Assembly (NCBI GenBank): GCA_016873525.1
Contig: VGXD01000172.1
Location: 1 to 5,055 of the forward strand
Source of the DNA: Nitrospira sp.
GTDB taxonomy: Bacteria; Nitrospirota; Nitrospiria; Nitrospirales; Nitrospiraceae
DNA: 5,055 nucleotides
Reading direction: 5' to 3'
The position numbers and the translations under genes were made by a program. Shown one piece after another: positions 1 to 4,905 of the stretch. The notes below the pieces were generated by a model. The model searched no databases, was not told the DNA's origin, and saw only the letters and a program-made list of their open reading frames with translations. Every line of letters begins with the position of its first letter. The stretch's first letter is position 1.

Positions 1-1
1 C

Positions 2-538
2 GGGAACGGCACGCCTGAAGTATTAGCGTATTTAAGGCCTTGGGTGGACTTCTATAAGGTTGACTTGAAGGGGTTTTCGCAAGAGGAATATCGCAAACTG
101 GGCGGCCGGCTCACCACCGTCAAGGACACAATCCGGCAGTTGCACCAGCTAGGCTTTTGGCTTGAAATTGTAACGCTGGTCATTCCGGGCTTCAACGACA
201 GCGAAGGGGAACTGAGGGCCATGGCTGAATTCCTGGCCTCCATCTCCCCCGACATCCCCTGGCACGTGACCGCCTTCCACAAAAACTACCGGATGCTGGA
301 GCCGGACAACACAACCGCCCGGTCGCTCATCCGCGTCGCGGAGATCGGGAAGGAGAGCGGCCTGCGCTACGTCTACGCAGGCAACTTGCCCGGACGGGTC
401 GGACCCTATGAACATACCTTCTGCCCCGGCTGCGGAACAGCCGTCGTCAAACGCCTGGGATACCAAATCCTGGAAATTTCCTTAACGCAAGGCGCCTGCT
501 CAATTTGTAAAACCAATATCCCGGGCGTCTGGACCTGA
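2..538 (+). CDS. amrS: AmmeMemoRadiSam system radical SAM enzyme, C-terminal part
   Basis: This is the 3' part of a radical SAM protein; it runs off the left edge and 178 residues are visible. The family is a cytoplasmic Fe-S/SAM enzyme encoded with or near AMMECR1- and Memo-like proteins, and its substrate is not established. The fragment opens with GNGT, followed by the barrel strand YKVDLK (fragment residues 18-23), then LVIPGFND and the WHVTAFHKNY segment. It ends with a CPGCG knuckle (141-145), a second pair CSIC (166-169) and the family's closing IPGVW (173-177), so the C-terminus is complete. The CxxxCxxC cluster motif would lie upstream and cannot be checked. The usual length is about 340 residues, so roughly half is here. 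AMMECR1 and Memo partners are not in view. Identification rests on recall of the family, not on a search. Confidence 0.88.
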   Translation, partial: GNGTPEVLAYLRPWVDFYKVDLKGFSQEEYRKLGGRLTTVKDTIRQLHQLGFWLEIVTLVIPGFNDSEGELRAMAEFLASISPDIPWHVTAFHKNYRMLEPDNTTARSLIRVAEIGKESGLRYVYAGNLPGRVGPYEHTFCPGCGTAVVKRLGYQILEISLTQGACSICKTNIPGVWT

Positions 539-545
539 GCGGCAG

Positions 546-574
546 TTGTGCCGGACAGCGGGGCACTCTATAAT
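546..574 (+). promoter_or_regulatory. Sigma-70-type promoter of the DUF3386 operon
   Basis: A perfect TATAAT (569-574) lies 17 bases after TTGTGC (546-551), which keeps only the TTG of the -35 consensus. The predicted start near 581 would give a leader of about 54 bases before the ATG at 635. The site sits in the 96-base gap between amrS and the DUF3386 gene. A small hairpin, CGGCA-GTTG-TGCCG (540-553), overlaps the -35 directly after the amrS stop. It has no T-run, so I do not call it a terminator. Confidence 0.6.
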
Positions 575-634
575 CGTCCCCGACCCTGACAGCCACTTTT
601 ACGAACATCACGTTCACACCTAAAGGAGCCGACA

Positions 635-1309
635 ATGGACATGCATAAACAGGAAGAACAGAAGACCGACGTTGCGGACGATCCCAAGGCACGGGCCGTG
701 TTGCGCCAGGCCTTCGAGAAGAGCGCCCGCTGGCCGGAAGACTTCAAAGGGTTCATGGCCGATCTGACGGTGAACGTGAACGGCAAGGAAGTGCGCGGCA
801 GCGTGACCGTCAAGGGGCCCAGGGACGTGAGCGTAGCGCTCCCCGACTCGGACCTTCAGAAATGGGCGGAAGGCCAGATTGCCATGATCGCCGTACACCG
901 GGGCGCGCGCAGCTTCGACAGCTCGGACGGCAAGCACCCGCTGACCCTGGGCGACGACCCGAACCATCCCCTGGGCCAGACGCTCTTCATCCACGGAGAC
1001 GGCATGCAGTCGTCCTATCGGGTCAAGGGAGACCGCATCACGCAGATCAACCGGAAGATGCCCCGCACCGCCTTTACGATCAACGTCGAAGAGAGCGCCC
1101 TCACGCAAGACAACAAATTCATCACCACCCGCTACACCGTCTATTACTTCTCGCCCCAGGACGGCAAGCTGGCCAACGTGGAGAGCTTCACCGACACCCA
1201 TACGCGTCTCGGCGCAGCCGACCTGCCGGCCACCAGACGCATCATCTCTTACGAGAACAATGCGATGGTCACCAAAGTCCTCACCTTCGAACACCATAAA
1301 CCGTTGTGA
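635..1309 (+). CDS. DUF3386 family protein
   Basis: A 224-residue protein whose length and layout match the DUF3386 family, known mainly from cyanobacteria and some other environmental bacteria and of unknown function. It has no signal peptide or membrane segment, so a cytoplasmic location is likely. After a charged N-terminus, residues about 17-40 form a helix ending in the family-like pattern 'W-x-E-D-F-K-G-F-x-A-D'. Short alternating strands follow (LTVNVNGKEVRGSVTV, then FTINVEES and RYTVYYFS), suggesting a mostly beta fold. The start is well supported: AAGGAG (623-628) lies six bases before ATG 635, below a TATAAT promoter. It is the first gene of an operon, and its TGA overlaps a possible GTG start of the next gene. 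Family assignment is from recall and would need a profile search. Confidence 0.8.
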   Translation: MDMHKQEEQKTDVADDPKARAVLRQAFEKSARWPEDFKGFMADLTVNVNGKEVRGSVTVKGPRDVSVALPDSDLQKWAEGQIAMIAVHRGARSFDSSDGKHPLTLGDDPNHPLGQTLFIHGDGMQSSYRVKGDRITQINRKMPRTAFTINVEESALTQDNKFITTRYTVYYFSPQDGKLANVESFTDTHTRLGAADLPATRRIISYENNAMVTKVLTFEHHKPL

Positions 1310-1314
1310 CCCCC

Positions 1315-1749
1315 ATGGACCTTCGCACCGAATATCCGCGCAGCATGAGGGTCAAGCTGGCGGGCTACATCCACGTGGCCCGCATGATCGACAAGGCCCG
1401 ATCCAAAACCGCCGGCACCCTCGGCGAATACATCTATCCCTGCCCGATGGACGATCGCTTTTTGGAATTCACCGGCCTCAATGCGGACGAATTCCAAGCC
1501 GTCGCCAGCACCAGACCCGACGAGGCCGTGGCAGCCTGGGTTCGTGAACGCGCCAAGCCCCACAGCCAGGCCGAGATCGATCAATGGAACGAGATGATGC
1601 TGGCTCGCGGGCCGGCCACGGACGAGAAGCGGGCCTACTTCAACCAAATGCGGGACTCGATCGACCCAAGCCGCACCGACATCACGGCTTGGGCCAACCT
1701 GCTGGACTTGGACGAAAAACGACCGGTGCCCAAACGCACAGGGGGATGA
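1315..1749 (+). CDS. DUF5069 domain-containing protein
   Basis: A 144-residue soluble protein of the DUF5069 family, of unknown function. The N-terminus is typical of the family: DLRTEYPRS (residues 2-10), YIHVARMIDKAR (18-29) and TLGEYIYPCPMD (35-46). Residues 47-80 and the C-terminal part look helical. I chose ATG 1315 because it places the conserved DLRT right after the initiator. A GTG at 1306 in the same frame would add three residues and overlap the upstream TGA as GTGA. Neither start has a clear Shine-Dalgarno sequence, so translation is probably coupled to the DUF3386 gene. At its 3' end, TGA 1747-1749 overlaps an ATG as ATGA. The three genes are therefore very likely one transcript, although no biochemical link between them is known to me. 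Confidence 0.82.
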   Translation: MDLRTEYPRSMRVKLAGYIHVARMIDKARSKTAGTLGEYIYPCPMDDRFLEFTGLNADEFQAVASTRPDEAVAAWVRERAKPHSQAEIDQWNEMMLARGPATDEKRAYFNQMRDSIDPSRTDITAWANLLDLDEKRPVPKRTGG

Positions 1750-1751
1750 GC

Positions 1752-2270
1752 ATGGAATCCTTGAAGTGGCTCGGACTCTTCACCATCATCAGCATGTTGC
1801 ACGGCCCAACCCTCGCGCTCGCGGAGGAGTTGCCGCGCGAAGCCGTACTGCCCTTGGCGACGGCAGCCAAAGCCGCCTCCGCCGCGTTGGAGAAATGCGC
1901 CAAGGATGGCTACAAAGTGAGCGTCGCTGTGGTGGATCGAGCCGGCCTGCTGAGGACCTTGCAGCGCGGCGACGGAGCCGGCCCGCACACAATCGATAGC
2001 AGCAGCAAGAAAGCCTATACCGCCGCAAGCCTGCGCAGACCGACCAGCGAACTAGCCGAACTGATCACGAAAGTGCCCACCCTCCAGGCCCTACGGGAAA
2101 TGAACGAGAAAGTCCTCATCCTCGGAGGCGGCTTGCCGATCGAGATCGGCGGAGAAGTCGTCGGCGGGATCGGCGTCGGCGGCGCCCCAGGCGCTCACCT
2201 AGACGACGCCTGCGCCCAAGCGGGCTTGGATGCGATCGACGCGGCTCAGAAAATACCGGCAGCGAAGTAA
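1752..2270 (+). CDS. Exported HbpS/GlcG-like (DUF336) heme-binding family protein
   Basis: A 172-residue protein of the HbpS/GlcG (DUF336) family; some members bind heme, others are of unknown function. Residues 1-24 form a signal peptide (K5, hydrophobic 6-16, ALA before the predicted cut after A24), so it should act in the periplasm. Family motifs are VAVVDRAG (58-65), SKKAYTAASLRRPT (85-98) and LGGGLPI followed by a Gly-rich GEVVGGIGVGG block (124-144). The domain is full length. ATG 1752 is preferred because the G-run at 1741-1745 lies six bases upstream. ATG 1746, overlapping the previous stop as ATGA, would add two residues but leaves no room for a ribosome site. It is the last gene of the operon and converges with the cassette array. 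Heme binding is inferred from the family and not visible in the sequence. Confidence 0.85.
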   Translation: MESLKWLGLFTIISMLHGPTLALAEELPREAVLPLATAAKAASAALEKCAKDGYKVSVAVVDRAGLLRTLQRGDGAGPHTIDSSSKKAYTAASLRRPTSELAELITKVPTLQALREMNEKVLILGGGLPIEIGGEVVGGIGVGGAPGAHLDDACAQAGLDAIDAAQKIPAAK

Positions 2271-2413
2271 GGTTGACGATTGCGCTAGGACGCCGACGGC
2301 AACGAGGTCACTTTCAAAACGAGGACCTGCTCCCCAATCTGTACGACAGCCCCTCGACCACCTTCCGCCCACTGGCACTCCTTTAGTTCCGGCGGTGGCT
2401 CCGATCACTGGCC

Positions 2414-2480
2414 GCCTAACGTTCACAATGAGGGGCGCGCGCCGCTCTTGCGCGCGTCCGCGTAGATGCGGCGGTTAGGC
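2414..2480 (-). other. attC site 1 (closes cassette 1, distal end of array)
   Basis: On the - strand the site reads R'' GCCTAAC (2480-2474) to R' GTTAGGC (2420-2414), 67 bases, perfectly complementary ends. The core stem CGCGCGC/GCGCGCG flanks a short AAGAGCG loop. The conserved GCGGACGCGC segment, with its unpaired A on the 5' arm, is present. That asymmetry gives the same orientation as the genes. This is the last attC of the array; the next sequence to the left is a 143-base gap before the HbpS-like gene. Confidence 0.9.
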
Positions 2481-2486
2481 CGCCAG

Positions 2487-2789
2487 CTAATCCTCGAATC
2501 CCTTGAAAAGCCATCGCTGAAGCGTTGGAAAGCCGGTGCCGATATTTGCAATGTAGTCGTCCGGATATCCCTTCCAGAAGTCTGGAAGAACCTCTCCCTT
2601 CTTTCCGAGAAACGCGTATTGCAACCATTCAAGTGTGTACGCGAACGGATAGACGAGGGGTTGACCTAAGATGCCAATGACGTTTGCGCCCACGATAAGT
2701 GGCCAGATTGTGGCGATCCAGAGTAGAGCGAGCACTCCTACAACCGGTGCTCTAAGAATCACGCCTACTGCATCACGGAATCCTGACAT
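2487..2789 (-). CDS. Cassette 1: small membrane protein, function unknown
   Basis: A 100-residue protein, the only gene of the 396-bp cassette. Residues about 8-42 form a long hydrophobic stretch, probably one or two membrane spans with a break near W29-P30. A second weaker hydrophobic segment lies at 44-61. The remaining C-terminal part (62-100) is polar, starting with GKKGE and containing several aromatic residues (DFW, GYPDDY). I recognise no family. ATG is 26 bases inside the cassette, preceded by a weak GGAAG ribosome site. The stop TAG lies six bases before the attC, the usual cassette layout. Reading frame and placement relative to attC make a real gene likely. An inner-membrane location is inferred from hydrophobicity only. 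Confidence 0.72.
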   Translation of the reverse strand: MSGFRDAVGVILRAPVVGVLALLWIATIWPLIVGANVIGILGQPLVYPFAYTLEWLQYAFLGKKGEVLPDFWKGYPDDYIANIGTGFPTLQRWLFKGFED

Positions 2790-2809
2790 CGCTTCGTCGC
2801 TTCCGGGTG

Positions 2810-2872
2810 GCCTAACGTCCGCCTACAGCGGCGCGCCGGTTTTGGCGCGTCCGCTGCGAGGCGTTGTTGGGC
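2810..2872 (-). other. attC site 2 (closes cassette 2)
   Basis: On the - strand, R'' GCCCAAC (2872-2866) and R' GTTAGGC (2816-2810) bound 63 bases. The stem is CAGCGG-A-CGCGCC, loop AAAACC, then GGCGCG-CCGCTG: two perfect six-base helices with one unpaired A on the 5' arm, the typical extrahelical base. R'' and R' differ by one pair because R' belongs to the neighbouring cassette 1. The 28 bases at 2826-2853 are identical to 4123-4150 in attC 4. Confidence 0.95.
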
Positions 2873-2893
2873 AGCCACTGGCACCCTGCCGGT

Positions 2894-3046
2894 CTACGGG
2901 TGGTGAAGAAATCCCTGTTTGCAGGCAGGGCACCGATCTCCTTTAGAGCCGCACTTGCTGCAATACCACCTGCGGCACTTTGTGCACTGGTAATAGATTC
3001 TGCTCTTGTCTTCGACTTTGCAATTGTCACAGGTTAGCTTGGCCAT
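2894..3046 (-). CDS. Cassette 2, second gene: 50-residue eight-cysteine zinc-binding-like protein
   Basis: A 50-residue protein with eight cysteines in four CxxC pairs: C6/C9, C21/C24, C29/C32 and C39/C42, spaced CX2C-X11-CX2C-X4-CX2C-X6-CX2C. Such a pattern normally binds two zinc ions in a ribbon or cross-brace fold. The protein is basic between the knuckles (KCRRWYCSKC, residues 23-32), which would suit nucleic-acid or protein contact; this is inference. ATG 3046 has a good ribosome site, GGGAG with seven bases before the start. It starts 22 bases after the stop of the 118-residue gene, so the two form a two-gene unit inside one cassette. TAG is 2894-2896. No named family is recognised, and a redox or iron-sulfur role for the cysteines cannot be excluded. 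Confidence 0.75.
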   Translation of the reverse strand: MAKLTCDNCKVEDKSRIYYQCTKCRRWYCSKCGSKGDRCPACKQGFLHHP

Positions 3047-3068
3047 TTGCACTCTCCCTTCTTGTAGT

Positions 3069-3425
3069 TCAGATCTCTTCGACGGTTGGACCGCCAGTGC
3101 CGACCTGAACCAGTCTATCTATGTGGCCCTTCAGCGCCTTACACCCTTCTCGAATTGAAGCTTCGCAATTGGTCTGATTCTGGATTGACCAGAAGCGCAT
3201 ACGGTTGACGCCTTCGATTAGCGTTTTGATTTTGATTTGCTCAATAACGGGTTCTTCAACGGCACTTAGATTCGCCTCGCCAATAACCATATTTGCGATA
3301 TCGCGGTGCGCTCGAACAATTGTTGCCTCCGCGTCTGATAGTTCGAGACGAGCATCCATATGCCAAACCTTTGTCTTGAAGATGAGACCGGTTGTGGATT
3401 CGACCGTATTGAGATGCAGTTTCAT
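3069..3425 (-). CDS. Cassette 2, first gene: 118-residue soluble protein, function unknown
   Basis: A 118-residue protein without signal peptide or membrane segment. Residues about 26-75 look helical (charged and hydrophobic alternation, ELSDAEATIVRAHRDIANMV). A second helical part around 86-106 holds two cysteines (C86, C93). The N-terminus (1-22) looks like beta strands, including TGLIFKTKVWHMD. I do not recognise a family. Codon use is visibly more AT-rich than in the host operon, which suits acquired cassette DNA. ATG 3425 follows a G7 tract that serves as ribosome site. The stop is followed after 22 bases by the eight-cysteine gene, so the products may work together, but this is only inferred from position. 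Confidence 0.7.
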   Translation of the reverse strand: MKLHLNTVESTTGLIFKTKVWHMDARLELSDAEATIVRAHRDIANMVIGEANLSAVEEPVIEQIKIKTLIEGVNRMRFWSIQNQTNCEASIREGCKALKGHIDRLVQVGTGGPTVEEI

Positions 3426-3429
3426 GGTG

Positions 3430-3443
3430 CCCCCCCTTTTTTT
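3430..3443 (-). promoter_or_regulatory. A7G7 tract forming the ribosome site of cassette 2
   Basis: On the - strand seven A (3443-3437) are followed by seven G (3436-3430), then CACC and the ATG at 3425. The G-run is the only plausible Shine-Dalgarno sequence. Changes in tract length by slippage would alter its spacing to the start without shifting the reading frame. Confidence 0.6.
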
Positions 3444-3496
3444 AGCGGACGGCGCAACTCGTATCTACAAACATCCACCCGCGCCGGTTTGTGAAT

Positions 3497-3592
3497 GCCC
3501 AACGTTGCGTTCAGCGGCCGCCGGCGCGCGCCCGGCGGAATGTCCAAATGACGGAGCTCGCGCGCGCGTCCGCGTGGGTCGTGCTGTTAAGC
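3497..3592 (-). other. attC site 3 (closes cassette 3), enlarged
   Basis: On the - strand, R'' GCTTAAC (3592-3586) and R' GTTGGGC (3503-3497) bound 96 bases, about 30 longer than the other three sites. The shared GCGGACGCGC segment is kept. CGCGCGCGC can pair with GCGCGCGC, leaving roughly 27 bases in the terminal loop region. The last codon of the cassette 3 gene (TAA, 3589-3587) lies inside R''. The two ends differ at two of seven positions because R' belongs to cassette 2. Confidence 0.9.
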
Positions 3593-4087
3593 GCCAATTC
3601 GGGAATCCATTAATTGCCGCCAGTCTACAAACGGCCCGAGACTTTCAAGGCATTCCAAGTCCAAGAAAATCCGACAGCTGCTGCCCTTTTCGAATCGTCG
3701 AAGATCTTCAACGATTGCTGCGAAGATCTCCTGCGAGGTCTGCTCCGGCCAAACGTGCAATTCAAATGCCTTTCCATGCAGCGAAAACTGTTTCTTTGAA
3801 ACTTGCCGACCGGCACGCTTTGCATTCATAAACCACGATTCCCCGCGAAGCTGGGAGCCGAGCTTGTCGAGCCTGACCCATCCGACCACCTGATTGAAGC
3901 GCCATGGTGCGATGTATCGTCGCCAGAAGCCGTCCGTGAGGCTCATGCGCAGGTTGTCGGTAAGTGGGTATCCCGTTTGCTTCTCAAACGCGGCTAGATG
4001 GTTCGCCAAGTCTCGATCGTATTCTCGGTTGAACTTGTCCTCCTCCCGCCAGTAAAACGGAATGTCGAAAAGGTAAGCTTCCGGCAT
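3587..4087 (-). CDS. Cassette 3: 166-residue Trp-rich protein, function unknown
   Basis: A 166-residue soluble protein, the only gene of the 610-bp cassette. It carries seven tryptophans, mostly in short aromatic/charged clusters (FYWREED near residue 12, FWRRYIAPWRF near 54-64, GWVRLDK near 70). The N-terminal third is acidic and helical. A segment around 105-130 (FELHVWPEQTSQEIFAAI) looks like strand then helix, and a strand SCRIFLDLE follows near 137-145. There is no signal peptide or membrane span. I do not recognise a family. ATG is 25 bases inside the cassette; AAGGAAA lies 9-15 bases upstream, rather far for a ribosome site. The TAA stop is embedded in the attC core, so the gene ends inside the recombination site. 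Confidence 0.75.
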   Translation of the reverse strand: MPEAYLFDIPFYWREEDKFNREYDRDLANHLAAFEKQTGYPLTDNLRMSLTDGFWRRYIAPWRFNQVVGWVRLDKLGSQLRGESWFMNAKRAGRQVSKKQFSLHGKAFELHVWPEQTSQEIFAAIVEDLRRFEKGSSCRIFLDLECLESLGPFVDWRQLMDSRIGA

Positions 4088-4106
4088 CGCGTGGCGTTTC
4101 CTTGGC

Positions 4107-4169
4107 GCTTAACGCTCACGTTCAGCGGCGCGCCGGTTTTGGCGCGTCCGTTGCAAAGGCTGGTTAGGC
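4107..4169 (-). other. attC site 4 (closes cassette 4)
   Basis: On the - strand, R'' GCCTAAC (4169-4163) and R' GTTAAGC (4113-4107) bound 63 bases. The stem is CAACGG-A-CGCGCC, loop AAAACC, GGCGCG-CCGCTG, with one mismatch in the outer helix and the same unpaired A as attC 2. R' belongs to cassette 3, which explains the one-base disagreement between the arms. It shares 28 identical bases with attC 2. Confidence 0.95.
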
Positions 4170-4185
4170 ATCGAACACCCCCAAT

Positions 4186-4860
4186 TTAGGGAAGCTGTTT
4201 GAGCAATTGACCCTTGCGTATGAGCTTCTTGCTCGCTGTACTGTACTCGGCGAACACGTATGCGCCATCTGTGTCTCGCATCTGCTGCCATGAGGTCTTA
4301 ACCTTCCGGTCCCCGACGCTCACATACAAATTGACGTCGAGCCCCTTTTCAGCGAGCTTCTGAGTCTCCGCGATGATCGCGTCGTACGCAGCGTCCTGGG
4401 TCGGCTGCTTGGGGAAAACGATTCTTACGGACAACCATTTCCTCTCAGGCTTTATTCCAGCGAAGGTCTTGCCTTCTTGAACCGCAACGAAATAACTGCC
4501 CGTAGTCGAAGTCATGGTCTTGACGCCTCGATATTCGTCGAACGTCACTACCTTTTTCTGGCCGGCCTTGTAGACCAGTGAACCGGAATGCTGATTGGGG
4601 TTCAACGCGTCATTGCCGAGAAACGCCATGGCAAGAACATCGACTGACGGGTCTATAAGGATGGCGTGGTCGAGGGACTCTCGGAGAATCTTGTCGACGA
4701 CGGTTGGGGGTGGCAGCTTCTTGTAGAAGCTCACGTTCAAGACGCGTCCTCCACCTTGCACATCTTCTAGGGTGGCATCGAATAGCTTCTTCGGTGGCGC
4801 GGCGACTGCGACTTGGCAGGTGAGGACGAGTACAGCCATGAGAAAGAACCGCAGACTCAT
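4186..4860 (-). CDS. Cassette 4: 224-residue secreted protein, function unknown
   Basis: A 224-residue protein with a clear signal peptide: R4, hydrophobic 5-14, and AVA-AP giving a predicted cut after A20 or A21. C15 is preceded by VLT, a poor lipobox, so a soluble periplasmic protein is more likely than a lipoprotein. The mature part has repeated strand-helix units (VLNVSFYKKLPP, ILRESLDHAILIDPSVDVLAMAF, WLSVRIVFP, DVNLYVSVGDRKVKTSW) and is basic near the C-terminus (KKLIRKGQLLKQ). I recognise no family. ATG 4860 is chosen because GGGAGGTG lies just upstream at good spacing. A longer frame opens with TTG at 4887 inside the recombination core and would spoil the signal peptide. The stop lies 16 bases before attC 4. 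Confidence 0.8.
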   Translation of the reverse strand: MSLRFFLMAVLVLTCQVAVAAPPKKLFDATLEDVQGGGRVLNVSFYKKLPPPTVVDKILRESLDHAILIDPSVDVLAMAFLGNDALNPNQHSGSLVYKAGQKKVVTFDEYRGVKTMTSTTGSYFVAVQEGKTFAGIKPERKWLSVRIVFPKQPTQDAAYDAIIAETQKLAEKGLDVNLYVSVGDRKVKTSWQQMRDTDGAYVFAEYSTASKKLIRKGQLLKQLP

Positions 4861-4881
4861 GGACCGACACCTCCCTTCGAT

Positions 4882-4900
4882 GCCCAACTATAAGTTAGGT
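4882..4900 (-). other. Closely spaced inverted core pair at the start of cassette 4
   Basis: On the - strand the sequence is ACCTAAC-TTATA-GTTGGGC. Both heptamers fit the attC end consensus (RYYYAAC and GTTRRRY) and can pair with one G-T wobble, yet only five bases separate them instead of about 50. GTTGGGC is the true 5' boundary of cassette 4. The left heptamer may be the remnant of an attC with its stem removed, or part of the end of the neighbouring insertion sequence. Confidence 0.5.
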
Positions 4901-4905
4901 GATTA

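Larger units (their letters stand above)
2414..4888 (-). mobile_element. Integron gene-cassette array of four cassettes, no integrase in view
   Basis: Four attC sites divide this stretch into cassettes read right to left. With cuts between G and TT of each R' core on the - strand, the cassettes are 4887-4113 (775 bp), 4112-3503 (610), 3502-2816 (687) and 2815-2420 (396). Each gene ends close to the attC that closes its cassette. Leaders between cassette start and ATG are 25-27 bases in three cassettes and 77 in the fourth. These short leaders leave little room for promoters, so expression probably depends on an upstream promoter to the right. No tyrosine-recombinase gene or attI is recognisable, so in this window it fits the CALIN class. 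The true platform could lie past the right edge. Confidence 0.92.

Noticed and set aside
540..566. Terminator after amrS
   Set aside because: The hairpin stem is five base pairs and no T-run follows; it overlaps the promoter of the next operon.
620..1297. 225-residue - strand frame antisense to the DUF3386 gene
   Set aside because: A shadow of high GC at the third codon position; the + strand frame has promoter, ribosome site and family match.
2289..2315. Short + strand segment reading DADGNEVTF, like the end of a glyoxalase-fold protein
   Set aside because: An in-frame TAG (2286-2288) lies directly before it and no further similarity appears on either side; nine residues are too few.
2812..3030. 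72-residue - strand frame in cassette 2
   Set aside because: It overlaps the eight-cysteine gene in another frame, reads through the whole of attC 2, and lacks a ribosome site.
3444..3495. Promoter in the 77-base leader of cassette 2, with TTCACA as -35 on the - strand
   Set aside because: No acceptable -10 lies 16-18 bases downstream; the best hexamers match only about three of six positions.
3205..3831. 208-residue + strand open frame
   Set aside because: It runs across attC 3 and antisense to two better-supported cassette genes, has Arg/Ala/Ser-rich low-complexity stretches, and no convincing ribosome site.
2414..4169. CRISPR or other regularly spaced repeat array
   Set aside because: The repeats are 63-96 bases, palindromic, only partly identical and separated by 300-600 bases of coding sequence; attC sites explain them fully.
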